A DNA stretch of 64,000 bases from Albula goreensis. Its lineage: Eukaryota > Chordata > Actinopteri > Albuliformes > Albulidae. This document shows, one piece after another, positions 13,613-27,600 of this stretch (position 1 is its first letter; every line of letters starts with the position of its first letter). The stretch spans positions 13,388,245 through 13,452,244 of the forward strand of contig CM040761.1 of the NCBI GenBank assembly GCA_022829145.1, given 5' to 3'. The notes beneath the pieces are model-generated. The model made no database searches and had not been told where the DNA came from. It was given only the letters and a program-made list of their open reading frames with translations. The translations under genes were made by a program, and so were the position numbers.

Positions 13613-15326
13613 GTACACTTGTCAGCTAAGCGACATGAGCAAAGGCTGAAAGAAACCCATGAGAAATATTAAAATGATGAGATATGAATCTGCGTATGTT
13701 TTCTTTTAATTATTATTTTGAGAGTAAAGTTACACTTTGTGAACTTCTCTCTCACAGACTAAGCTTGATATACAATGGAATATCACATATTCCATATCTT
13801 TACATATTTACTATAAACTACATTTTAAGTCCTAACAAAGATCAGCCTGCACTAACTGGACACAAATTAAAAAGATAATTCTGACTGTAGTTATAAGTAA
13901 TATAATTTACCTGGTTGATGTCCTTATTTCAGTCAAATCGAGTATCTTATATTTGACATGTTATCAGGTTTTCTTGCTCTATCTTGAATGAAGACAGTGC
14001 AGTAGTACAGAGTGTGCCTTCATGCATGAATGCTCCTGAAACGCTGTTCTCTCTGTCAAGGTCACCGGGAAAGATCAGCCTCACATGTGTGCTGCAGTGG
14101 GGAAGAAAGAGCTCAGAGAAAACACCGCATTTCCTGCACCCTACCTGCACCTAGGACCCCAGTGCTAAGAATCCTTGAGCTCCATGTAATTCACACAACA
14201 CTGAAGACATATGGGACTGGAATAGGATTAGCCCGTACAGAACCATGATGATGTATTAAATTCAAGGGTAGATTTTCTATTGGCTGGTAGTTTCAGTCGC
14301 AGTTGTGACATCAATGGATTTCCATTTACACTAGTTTTATGTTCAGAAGATGGCTTAGCGGTGACAGCAGTATTCCATAGCTGGTAGATAGCATGTGCTG
14401 CTCTAGATCAGGATGGCGGCTCTGTGAGGCTGAAAGCTTAACAGCGCTCATGTGTAAACATGCATCAGCTTCAGCACAAAATATAAGAGCATAAGAATGC
14501 TGAGAACAGGTCATTCAGCCCAGCTCGGCTCACCATTTACCTACAGTCTACAGAGCAGCACTACAGCTGGCACAGCATTAAGCCTGGACCTGAGGTTATG
14601 AACAACTGTGAATTCAGAATTCTGTGAGTAACCCAATTCTATAGCAATGAAAAGGCTTATGTGGTGAAAGGCATACCATGTGACATCTTGAAATTCCACC
14701 TTGGCTGTTCATAGAGCGGAGCTGGCAAAACAGACTTCTGATGTGGCTAACAGGCTTACTGTACTCACTGGCAGGCATGGTCAAAGCACCTGCACAGGCC
14801 AACATCAATGTTTCCGCTGAGTTTGTTTTTTTGTCATTGGAACTCCAGGTTACAGTGCTGGGGGGCTATAGCTTACATTCATGACCTTTCCAGTTCTTTT
14901 GTTACATGAAGTTTGATTTGCTCTGCTCAAGGTGTTTGCACAGTAATAGTGTGAAGAACAAATTGAAATTAAGAACAAATAATAACAAATAAACTTCTAT
15001 GTGTTCTGAAAAAGATCTGTGAAAATAGAACAGAAAAAAACGGACAGAAAGCTATGTTATGTAAGAGACTCAATAACCTCCCTGTCACGCTGACCTTTTC
15101 TCAACTCCAGCTGTGTCTTCTTTTTTGACATTTTGTACATTTTTACACATTGAGGGAGTTAGCAAAGCATACAAAGTGGCCCCTCAACAAAGTAATACTA
15201 TACGCATTCCTTATTGGAGAAAAAAGAGATGTGAGTATTTACTCTGACCAATGACCCATAGGAGTTCATAAAGGTTGTGTTTTCCTTTGAATCAGTCAGG
15301 TCAAATGAAACTCATACACATTAATG

Positions 15327-15365
15327 CACACACACACACATGCAAGCACATACACACACACACAC
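15327..15365. repeat. (CA)n compound microsatellite
   Basis: Two CA tracts (15327-15340 and 15352-15365) separated by TGCAAGCACATA-like sequence. Confidence 0.9.
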
Positions 15366-18300
15366 TCAGATATATTCAGATTAATACACACACATGTCTT
15401 ATCCACACCTATCTAGATTTAACTTTGTAAAACTGCCTCAATGCACATGTTAAAGGAGCAAAACATCATGGGGGAGTGTGTCCTTCCTCACTCTTTGGAG
15501 CAAACGCCCTTTGAGTGCACCCCCCCCCCCATCCCCCATGAGGTATGCCGACCTGTGTTTTCCCAGCTGCCTCACTGAGCGTGCTCAGCTTGGGCAGGGC
15601 GGGGTCGGTGTGTTCCAAACTTTCCCTAGCTTCTTTTATTGAATTCAGTGTCCTTGCAAAGAGGGCAAGCCCCTACTAGCACAATAATATTATTCAACCT
15701 GCCTAAAAATAACAGACACACATGTTTTAATTCTGTTTTCTCACAGGTGCTTTGTGAAAATTTACTGAAATAGGATAGCTCTCTTTTCTCCTTCCGCTCT
15801 GTAAACGAGACTTCCCTCACTCTTTCTAAACAGTGTACTCTCTGTTTCTCTGTTCGCCTGGACTCTGTTCCCAATCCCATGCCCTGGCATCAGGGGGTTA
15901 AAAACCTTTTAATACAACTGGTTTTGGGGTTTTGTGGTTATTCCGATTCTCTCCCAAAAATATTCTATTCTACTCTGAGGACCATTCTCAGGGGGAGAAA
16001 ACACTCTAATAAGAAAGCTTGGGCCATGTTCCAAAAACAGTTTCAGTCATCACTTGGCTAACAAGACTTCTTACTCACTTATTCTCATTGTTCTTTTCAG
16101 AGCATCAGGTCCAAGGACAAGGGCATTTCACAGACATAGCTCAATTTAAATCTCGGATTTGGGGACATTTTCGGATATTTCCAGAGGGTAAATGCTCTCC
16201 CATTAATTTGAAAGATGGAGCGTCTTAACTCTGGAATGGGATATTTCTCTAAGCATCAAGGCAAGCTCTGAAATCTCTGTGCTATCTAATGTAAACACTC
16301 AGACTGTATGTGATATCTTCAGGAATCCAGTAATAAAATCCTACAAAACATAAATCTGGATTCAATATTTGTGGGGGTATGGTACATATCATTAGAATTA
16401 CAAAGAAGTTTGGGAAATGACCCATTCTTGGTTGTATTGAAAACATGCCTAGTCAAGTTCTCCTTGGATATTGGCCATTTTTAACCCCAGTGAATATAAT
16501 GATCCCCTTGTAAACCTCTGTCACAGGCAAAGGCTGAACACTAAAACTACTTTATATTTCTCTAGGTTACATGCTTACAATGAAAACAAGTGCACACATC
16601 TCATAATATGTCTATTGAGCCACAGCTGTGGAACAAAAGCAGCCCTTGACAGACATGCTGGCTCTTGCCCACCTTTGTCACAGGTGGGTCGTTCCCCCTA
16701 TGCTGCTGTTTTGTGGTGCTCCTGGGACTGGGTTTACCCAAATTGGCACATAGGCACACAATGTACCCCCCATTCCCTCAGCAACAGGGACAATGACACT
16801 GCAGTCTATGCAGCTGTAGCAGAAGAGCTAGGCCAGCACAGTTAATAACAATCTCCCAAAACCGATGCATCACAGGGTCTTAAACTGAGAAGACCTATGA
16901 CAAAAAGGGATTTTCTCATGAAATTTACTTTTTCTGTTCACAAATCAGTGAAATTTCATGTGCCAGCTCTTTGCAAAGCTTCTCCAAAATATCTTGGCAG
17001 GCATGCAGCCAAATAACGTTAAATATATTCAACATTTGTACTAGAGATTTGATGCTTACCTTAGAAACAGCTATTTCTTTCTCTCAAACAATTGGATCTG
17101 TTTCTGAAGATGAATAATATCACATGATATTATATAAGTTATAGCCATTACGTAATTTAAGATCTTATTCACAGAACATAACATTAATTGCTAAATCTCA
17201 CCTGTGTCGTCTGAAATATCATGTCTCCAGACTGTAGCACAGAAAAAACATAATTTTCTCTCTTAATGTTTTTAGCTTGGATGACTAACATTCACGCGAG
17301 AATGGAAAATCATTCTTCCATACTGCATAAAGAGAAAGATGGTTGTTTTTCAGTGACATGAGACAGCAAATATTGGTAATTAAGATTTTCTCTCATTTTT
17401 GTGATCTCCATAGCTCTGTTTTTCATTTTGTTTTCGTTTCTTGTTTTTACGATTGTTTGGAGCCACAATGTCATGTTTATCATCAAATCCATCTGTCAAA
17501 CCAGCAAATATACTTAAAAAATTGCAGTTAGCACATGGAAATGTTGGAATATTGCTTGGGCTGGGGTTTTTTTGTTCATTCCAACACAAAAACCAAAAAC
17601 ATTTTCTCTTCAGAATCTTATGGTACAATTTACGTTTATTGTCCCTGTAATGTCATTTCAAGCTGACCTCGCTCTTTCTGGTCCAATGGATTTCAAAGGC
17701 TTGAACCCAAGCAGCTTCCTCGGTGGTGAGATGATAAAGTGTGCAATGTTTGTGCCACAAAACAGCATAGGGCTCCCCTCCATTCCTCCAACGCGCAGCT
17801 TTACCTATAAAACATATTTATCCCATGATTATACTTGGGGGGTGACTCCAAGCTTCAGCGGAAATAGCAATTAACATAGCATCGGCTGTTCTGTGGTGCT
17901 CACAGTCGACCGTAATTACAGCCATCCCAATTTGGGCACTGACAGAGCTTTCTCTAACCCCATGTAATTAGAACAGGCAGAAAGAAAGGAATAAAGAAGG
18001 GCTAAGTGAGAAAAACAAAGAAAGGGGGACTGAAACTGAAAAGTGCAGGAAATGAGCATCCAGGCAGCTCCTGGCCTCTGGTGTCCCCTGTGCTTTTCTC
18101 CATTGAGGGAGCTGACCGGGCTCACTGAAGGGGGCCTTTGACTCACTGAATGGGGGCTGCCAGCTCTGTCCGAGGGCCCTGGAGGGCCTTTGCTCTGCAC
18201 TGCCTTGTTTGGCCCAGTGCCATAAGACAGCAGTTGCCATAAATAAACAGTGCTGAGAGCCACTGGCCCCAGCCCAGCGGAGCGAGTCTAAACCGGAATG

Positions 18301-21080
18301 GGAACCTCTGTCTCTGACAGCATGGGGTGTGGAAGAAGGTGTTGAGCGGGCAAAGGCCACAGCTGCATGAGCAGTCACCCCCCCCAGCGCCCCCTCGCCG
18401 GGGTCCTGTTGACCGCCGGCTGTGTGTCATCTGGTCAAAAAAGGAGCACACAACCCCGGCCCCCCCTCAAAACAAAGAGCAGATCCCCGCAGTGACAAAG
18501 GAAAGAGAAGCCGATGACTCAAATAGCTCCTCCACAGAGGGATTACGCAGAGTCCGGCTATCTTTACGGGGGTGGGCCTAGTCAGGATGGACAACCAGAA
18601 CACCATGGCTACCGAAGCTTAGCACTGAAACACGAGCCTTCCTTGTCAGATGAGAGATGCGTTTTGGAAAAGCCAAAGAGCCATTGTGTTACAGCTTCAA
18701 ATAACTCCCAACAATAACCTCAGCACACAGACGGTCAAAACACTCTCACCTTACCACCTGGGAACAGTACTTACTGTAACAGTGACAGCCATGCCAGACA
18801 TTGTTCAGATTCTCAAAGGACAGTTCACAGAAGTGTGACATATTTAACACACACCTCTCTCTGTTCAACCACTTCCCTGCGTCTCACAGTCCATATTTAA
18901 ACGGCCTTTTTGAAGCAGGAGGTGTGTTTATCACTGAACTGTACTATTTCCTAAAGGCTTAAAGTTGAGAGGTTTAAACGTGCCATATGAAGCTACAACA
19001 AACAGGTTTACAGGAGGTGGTTTTAGAGCACAATGTGAACAAATGAACAAATGTATGAAAGAAGACATTTGACATTTGGTAAATGGAAACATGCCCATTC
19101 TAATTGGCAAATCCTGTAAAAAAGCAAATCATGTTGATAATAATAATAAATGTGTTAGTTACAACAGCATGAATATTTATCTTAAACTATAATAAGATAA
19201 ATAACATGCCTTATAAAAGTTACAAGGCACAGATGGTTCTGCCCTATCAGTTTAAGGGAGTGTCTTAACCAATCAGGAATCCTAAGGATACCATCAGTGA
19301 GTTTGCCATTTGTCTACAAGTGCTATATAACCTGTAGTACAGTGTGCCCAGTAGACTATAAAAATCATCATACACTTGTAGCTGAGGACAACAGATTCTC
19401 TGTGGTGATTCTTATTCAGGAGCAAGTGACAGTGCAATCACTTAACTGGATTTAAAAATTTACTTTGTTATTAATTGTGAATTCATACTCTTGAACAAGT
19501 GTTCAACGGTGTTCAATGATGTGTGTGTGTGTGTGTGAGTGCAGAGCTGGACAATCCCAGTTCCAGAAGGTAAAAGTACCTTCATACACAAAATCAGCTA
19601 ATTTTATTTAGCAAATATTCAGCCAGATAAGGGAGCTAATTAGTCAAATCAGCTGGCTTAGTGCATGGGTAGTGCATGGTAGCACCTCCAGTTTATGAAG
19701 CCAGCGTTTGCCACCTCTGCAAACAGAATTAATTATGACTCACAGCGCCAGCTGATGGTGGTGAGACATTATGACTCAGCATGCTGATTACTGTACCAAT
19801 TAATAACACACTGATTAGCACATACTGCTCTGATTGGGGGAGGGGAGGGGGGCATGAGGCTGGGTGAGAACTAGTTCCATCCATTTAGTAATTACCACCC
19901 ATTTCTTCATTTGCATTCTCACAATATTTATCATAGGTCTTTCCAATATGTTTGAAAATATGCATAAATTTCTGTAACAGGCTGCAATTGAATACTATAG
20001 AATGTTTTCATGAGTTCATAGTCCACCTAAAACAATTTCCCTGTAAAATGTATTTGTAACAGTAAAAAATATTGTTTAAAAGATAATAATCTCAGTATTA
20101 ATAATATTCTAATACAATTGTGTCGATATAGGCTACATTATGTTATCACATTGATAAAAACATGTTGACTTTTGTCCCCGATATATTTACAGCAAACATT
20201 AGACAGACTGTATAGATACTAGACATTGTACATACTTTTCGAGTCTCAGCCACACCATTACTGGTTATGGCTAGAGTTGCATGTTGACAAGGCAACAATT
20301 GACTCAGCTATACTGGGGGGAAATTGGGGGCATGTCAAAACATCAATCTCTTTGCTCCCCAATGGCTTCCCCTGGCAGCCAGGCACCTGCAGATTCAAAA
20401 AATGGAGTTGTACAATACTCAACACTAAGTCCAGAAATGGACATATCAGTGGCTGTAAAAGACAATTTTCTGACTTCTTCTTTCCTTTTCTGACTGCCAT
20501 TTCCCAGGACCCTGGTCATTTTTGACATGCAAAGCACATGTAAAGTTCAGAGATGGGAACCCCGTCTCATTGTGCCACATGTAAAGAATATAGTTTGATG
20601 CATTGGTGGTGAGGAGGTAAGCAGACAGTCGTATCAGCTGAAGAAGGCTTTTAAGGTCACATGCAAATTCTGTGCAGTGAGTGTACTGAAATGAAACACA
20701 GCTGGAAATGCTACAGCATTGATGCTTATATTGAATTTTGCATCCAGAGATGTTTTTCTCATGCAGTTGTTTTGTGAATTTAAATGACTTTTTCAGATCC
20801 GTGCTAACAGGATTTGGCCTCAGACTAGCATGATTAACCAAAAACATTTTGGATACTTTTTATGCATAGAATCAACCTTTAAACATTATGAAGTGAAAAT
20901 TAATCCTTTTTCATAACTATTTAGCAGAATTGGGGCAGCCATCAGCTGAAACTTTGTAGAAGATGGACATTTTGGCAAATCCCAATCCAAGAGTGCTTTT
21001 GTGACACAAACAGAATACAAATAAATGCCAGAGACAACCATTCCCTTCAATACAATACAATAGTCTTAAAAATTGAATTG

Positions 21081-21163
21081 TTTATTGAAATCGTTCCTTC
21101 TTTTGTTAAAATGTAACAAGTGTTTATTGAAACATCTAAACTTGCTTTGTAATATAGTTTTAT
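21081..21163 (-). terminator. Candidate dpt polyadenylation signals
   Basis: Three minus-strand AATAAA hexamers (plus-strand TTTATT at 21158-21163, 21123-21128 and 21081-21086) lie 410-490 nt past the dpt stop codon. Any could end the transcript; the AT-rich setting makes chance copies likely, so the choice is open. Confidence 0.35.
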
Positions 21164-21571
21164 TACATATTAATGTAAGAAATTGGTTTATGAATTACAA
21201 ATAATATTGGAGAAAAGATTACAATATGCTATATAGACATTAATGGTTTAGCAGTCATTCATCATTGTTTTAATATTGCTTTACTGAACCAAAGGAAACA
21301 AATACAATTCAAAGGAAATAAATTGATGGAACCTACCCTCACATCCCTATTCCACTCAACATATGAAATATAATGTGTGATCACTTCTATTAAATGACAA
21401 GAAGCAGGAGGTGCTTGTCACTGCACATAACCCATCGTTGGGGAAAGGAGAAGGAGAAGGAAGGGAGGGAGTCTTCCTCAGTTTTTTTGTGGCTGGTAAA
21501 GCGGCAGAAGTGATTATGCTTTTGATTGGCCCCCAAATTATGACTGATGTTCCAAATAAATCCACTGTCTG

Positions 21572-21638
21572 TTAAAAGTTTTCAAATTCACAGTCAAAAT
21601 CGGTCATCCTGCACAAGATGTACTTCCACTGTCGGTCT
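21572..21638 (-). CDS. dpt: dpt coding exon 4 (C-terminus)
   Basis: 67 bp, residues 170-191, acceptor TGTTGCAG. It encodes [22 protein letters not shown] and TAA. The last two cysteines and the CRMT-x-x-D-CEF signature match the dermatopontin C-terminus. Too short to stand out as an open frame; found by matching the reading phase left by exon 3. Confidence 0.9.
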
Positions 21639-24600
21639 CTGCAACAGAGCAAAGATGTGTTAATAATTACATAAATAATACATGCTTCAAAATTAACATA
21701 CATAAATCAGCTGAACTGCCCTGTAATCAAAGGAAAGTAGTGTTTTATTTTTAGAGAAAATGTGCAATGTAGAAAAGTCTCAAATAAGCCAAAACTGCAG
21801 ATCAGCTCCATGACATCACATACGAGGTAGAGAGCAGGTTATATACATTTTCAAATAGCAGTGTTTATAAAGCACTTATTGGCAATCTGTATATTCATGT
21901 TTTACAGGCATGCAGGATTTTCAAACAGGAAATGAAAGGTTTGATGAGTCTGGAATCATTCCAAAAATGATCAAATCCTAGTTGCTGGATGGAGCTGAAT
22001 GAGCATTCAAATCCACATGTATCTACAGAATATAAATCTACTGAATATTTAACATGCTTGACACTTTACTCAGCTGCAAATATGTAACCAAACCACCTCT
22101 GAAAAAGGTCTGATTTTGTTGTGAAGCTTAGTGTGTGAGTCTTTGATGCAATATCACCCCTGGAGGAATGATAAGAGATTGATTGGTTTATAATTATATC
22201 CAATAATATCCTCCTTTAATGGAAAGCATCCTGATTTGTTGGAAATGTCATGCTCTTGATCTCTACTCAGACCCCAGTCTCAATTAACTTCCATTCAAAT
22301 CTCTGCACCAAGCACTCAAAGAGCTCATGTTACTCTACACAGGGAGGAGAGGGAGGTCTTTTCACAGGGCTATGTGATTCACACAGTCCCCTGTGTATTC
22401 GGAGGATGCATGCTAAGCTGCTAGCTGACCTGAGAACTCCGCTGAAGGTGGTTTGTGCTCCCCTGATGAAGTATCCATAGCTTGGAGTGACCAGTTCGCC
22501 CTCTTCTCTGTAGTACTCTGGAATCGCTGTGGTCTTCCTGCAGGAGAGACAAGCATCAATCTGGAATCTAGTAAATGAACTCTTGTACGTGTATGGGGAA
22601 AAATGGATGGGCAGCAGCTCACCAGCAGGAGTATGGGCACCTTCGGCTGTACCGGCAGCAGTAAAACTGCCATTCGCGGTCCAGAACTTCACCAAAGTAC
22701 TTGCTCTGAACCCCTGCAACCAGCCCGTTGCTGGTGCATGTGGATGTCCTACAAAAAAAAAATGAATAAAAAAACATCAGCGGTTACCATAACAAAGTTC
22801 CTGTGATGTCATAATCCATCCGGAATATTGTTTCAGCTACCACATCCGGGCCAAATACATATTTGAAATACTTAAATTCTTAAAATGCTGTTAACATTTG
22901 TAAACACTGTAGATCCCTAAGAATGTTCAATAAAATGTGTTACTAACCAAAATGATCAACCAGAAAAAAAAAAAAAATTCTTCTAATCAATTGCAAAATT
23001 GAATTTTTCTCCAGTCTGTCAGTAACTGGATTACTGGAATTTTACTGGTATCAAAAGGGTTAAAGTATTCCAAACAATTATTTGCCTCAGCTCTCCAACC
23101 CACATACCAATATAGCTGATATAAAGTCTACACTTTCTCCATCCTTGACCCCTCTATTCTAGATGACTAATAATTCAGGAACACACACACAAGAAAAGGG
23201 GATTTTATAATGGGTCAACTGCTGTTCTGTGTGCATCTCCTCATCTATCAGATTCTCAGAGTAGTGACTCTGAACTCCCAGCAGAAGGACTTATGGAGAG
23301 GTCAAATCTACCGGCTTTAACTAGATTCCCCCTGCTACTCTCATCCCTGAGGAGAGACTCTTGTGAGATGTGTGAAATGACTCATCTGTTGATTGAAGTA
23401 CTTAACCACAGGTAATTAAAATCACCCAGCATTGTTTCAGTCCATCAAAAGTAGTGGCATTTGAGAGGTCTGAAACCGGGAAAGCCATTATGTCCAACGA
23501 ATCAACACCAAGCTGGAGGTGCTGCTGAAGAGGTGCTCTCTGTTGGCCCTTCCTGTGGTATTGTGTAAACATCTTTGTTGACAGTGTGTGTAGTAACTGT
23601 CACGGCACATGGCAACTCAATTGCACGGCTAACGACATGCCCAGAATAAAATTATTGTAGCCTAAATAAGCATAAGCGTGGCATAAGCATGCTTTATTGA
23701 AACTTGTCTATTTAAGACTTGCCATTACATACCTCATAATTATGGGCTGCTCACATTTCCTGGTATTTTGGAGGATTTCTAGGTCAGGTTACCATATTTT
23801 GAGATATGCAGGTTTCTTCCCACTAGCATCTTTATGGGTGAGTACAGATTTAATCAAACAGCTTGTCACAGTTGATCGACACATGAAAAAAACAGACATT
23901 TTTAGATTTTCTGGGGAATCCACCCTCACAGAAATTTCATGACTGAAAAATAGGACATATGGCTACCCTACTCAAGATCAACATCAACACTTAATCAGCA
24001 CAACATCAGCTCTCAGAGAGCACAACCGCAGAAAATGCTTCACCTCAGCTTTCAGCACGCGGTAATTCCCCCTCACAGCGGCCCTTCTCAGAGATTAACA
24101 TGGAGGACAGGTCTTGGGCCCATGGGTCTCTGGCATGCATTTTGTAACAGCAACAACTGGATTCAGCTTTGAATTAAAATGACCAGGGAAAAAAGACAAT
24201 AAAAAGATAAAGGGTCTGGATTTTGTACTGGACAGTGGAGAGTTGATTACAGCTGATTTTATCCAGGATAATAAGGATGCAGGAATGAGCTTAATTAGCA
24301 CGGTGGAAAATCCCACATTTGGCCAGACTGGTCGAAAAGAAACACAGGCCAGAAGCCAACGGGGCAGAGCAGTGTGTCCAAGAACATCACACACTGTAGC
24401 ATCCTCAAGTGCTTCACTCCACCACACTGCCTCTGTCGGTTGACAATATTTTGATAGTGCTGTATGGAACACATAATGTCTCTGTTCTCCTCAATATGGT
24501 TTGTAATTCAAATAAATCAGAGAATATAACCATATTGAATTAAATGCATGTAAAAAGAAGTGTCCTGACAGGATCTTATGACCAGAGAAGTGCCCAGCCT

Positions 24601-27600
24601 GGGTTTTATGAATAAGTGTTTACAGAACCTGAGCAAAGCATGGCAGTGTTTCAGAAAAACAGGAAATGAGCTTGACATTTATTTCTCTGGAATGCCGTGA
24701 CTAACAGGGAATACTCTGAGGGGTGAAACCCAGCTAACATTTTCTGACAGGAGTAGAATGAAAAGATAAGGACCGTGCTTCCGGGACACAGAGGAAAGGG
24801 GCGAGAGGGAAGGGGATCAAAAGAGATTATGAGATCTTCCAAAACGATTATGGGAAATTGTAAAGCATTCAGGTTAAATTTGGAGCAATACAAGTCAAAA
24901 ATGGGTAGTATGCAAAGCATTCCACGAGAAAACAGGAACAAATGGCATTAAAATAAGGACTGCTGGAGCACAGCTCAAGGCCAATGCAATCAAAGGAAAG
25001 GCAGGCTGTAAATTATAAAAAGTCAATTCAATGGAAAATAATACAGCTTATATTGGTCTCTCCTGTTGATGGACCATGCCAGCTGTTCAGCAGGGGCCTA
25101 ATTAGTACCTACTAAGCACCTTGTCAGGATTTGGGTGCCCCCTGAATTTGTCCTTTGATGACTGAGTCATGTGGTCTTGCTGGGAAAACAATTTAAACCA
25201 ACATTCATAAAGCAGCTTTTCTTCATGAAGAGAGGCTATTGGCAATTAATATGGCACTTGTGGTTACAAAGGATGATTGGCACATTCAATTCCCATAGGA
25301 ATTCACATTCAATTACAAAGGACACATCTCAGGTATGGACACATATTGTAGAATATATTATGATGAAGACTCACATGCTCAGGATGCACCTCTCCCCAGC
25401 CCTTCCTAGCTCTTTTACTTAGCCATATTCCCTTACTGCTAGTATGAGTATCCTATTTGTGCTAGTATTGTTGCTGTTGTTTCTATTTCCTCAGCAGGTT
25501 CTTTACAGGGTCCTTGATCTGACTTATGTTGTCCCATTTAACACCTGGAACTTTACTTCCCTCTGAGACTTTTGGCACTCTTGTCCCTGACTCATGCGCA
25601 TTGCATCGTAAGTTGCTCTGGATAAGAGCATCCCCTAAATACCTGTAATGTAATGTAATGCTGCTTTTTTTTTATTTATTTTTTTTTTTAACCTATTTTC
25701 ATATTCATATGTTTGTGCATAGCCTTTAATCAGTATTTTCATTGTAATGAAAAGCACATTTCATTGGGGGTGGATGAATCAGAGAAAGGCTGTCAGTAGT
25801 TTGCAAACCTTATGTTCTGTATGCTAATAACAGAAGTTTGCCTGCAGATGGACATGTTTTGTCTTTGAGAAAATGAGAATTTGTATGTGATGGGATTTTC
25901 ATGCAGTTTGGCTGCCAGCAAGATCTGAATCTCATTAATCTCTACTTTCCCAAACATAATAAATTCATTCTTTTCATGACAAGTGAACACATGTGGATGT
26001 GCCTGGCTGGTGTCAGTGGGGAGTTAGCATGGCATTGGGAGAACACATGCAGAGCAGAGTCTGAGTCACATGTGGCCCATGCCTTTGGTTATGAGTGTAG
26101 TGCAGTGGGCAGTGTACTGCACTCCAACTGTTCTCCATTTCCAGCCTCACAGTATTTAGTACAGATATGCTTGAAAATGTGTTTGTGTGCTGTGCATAGA
26201 TACCCCTGGCCCTGAGAACTCCTTTTAAGGTATTTTATTATGTTCTACAATTATGAGGACTGCTGACTTGGGTCCAGGGAACCCAACATGATTCAACCTG
26301 TATTTGATCAATACTGAATACAGAATATAGATACAACAAATCATCCATGCCTAATAAAAGCAAAAGATTGTTAAACATCTGATATTCTAATTATTAGGAT
26401 CTATTATGAGGTGTGTCAATGTAGCATTAAGAATGTGCTTGATGCAATAAAAATAATTAGATTTAATGCATGACTGTTCATCAGAGTAGCTAGTTAGTGT
26501 GGCTGAAGATATCTGTTTTTCATGTGTTGGGAACAATTCATTTTGCCATGGCAGCAAAAATGTCTGTATTCCTCAAGATGGAGGAATACAGACTCATAAA
26601 ATGATGGTATTACAACCTCTGATAAGCCAGAGATGGTCTCACAAAGCTCCTCAACAGTCCAGCTCATTCCCTGTATTACTTTGAAAGCAGAAAAAAAATT
26701 CAATGCCAAAACTGAAGCTTCGTTGAAGTGTTTTTGAACTATATTTGAGCACAGAGACCACACATAAGCCTCCCTCCTCTTTAATCAGGGGGAAAATGTG
26801 CTATTCAGTATCTAAATGATTAGAATTCACCTCAAAATCCATGACTGTGCTGGATTTCTCATTTCCATGCTACATAAATTTTCCAGTGGCAATATTACAA
26901 AAAATGCATTATTAATTTAAGACCTCGAGTTCAAAATGTTTCTGAAGGTACAGAGTCAAGACAAAGGGGACTCTTTTGCTCCCACTTGTGAAAAAGGGTC
27001 ACCTAAATCACAGACAATTTCCTCCAGGGCTTGAGTTCAGAACTATTCCTCTTCACATAGTTAATACCAAAAAATAAATTACAATTACTACTTAAGGCAC
27101 TTTTTCAGAACTTGGTCATTAATCCATTTTTTTTTATTACTGTGACGGTTACAGATTAATTTTGGGGATGCATGCCACTGAAAAATGTATTAATGCTTAA
27201 TGTTTCATTCCCGACTTCTGATCAATTAATTCACCACACACCATAGAATGTATAAAATGTTTTTTTGCAGTTAAGTTTGCTCATTGCTTCCATTTCTGCC
27301 ATGGAGGTCCTTTCCTACTCTGTGGTATTAAAAAAGAGAAGAATCTAGTTAATCAGAATATTAATTTAAGACATTGATCTAAATAATTGCTGCAAGCTAA
27401 ACAATACTGGACAACTATCTGAATTAAGAGCCAATGTTAGCTGGTAAACTGTCAAAAATCTGTCAAATGGTAAAACATTTTGAAAATACAGATTTTAACT
27501 TTGCTCGAAGAGGTATAGCCAATTAAAAAGCATTTCATTTCTTTAGATTTTTGGGGCTGAACTGACAGGTTGCTTGTGTCACGTGTGCTGCACACTGCTA

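Larger units (their letters stand above)
1..21080. other. Intergenic DNA beyond the 3' end of dpt
   Basis: No gene recognised on either strand. Short open frames are of the length expected by chance and match no family I know. Contents worth listing (microsatellites, hairpins, minisatellite, CpG patch, enhancer-like cluster) are separate entries. A GC-richer stretch at about 18.05-18.6 kb has scattered CpGs and no recognisable product. Confidence 0.6.

Noticed and set aside
17113-17130. 8-bp inverted repeat TAATATCA-CA-TGATATTA
   Set aside because: Short AT-rich palindromes of this size are expected many times in a window of this composition.
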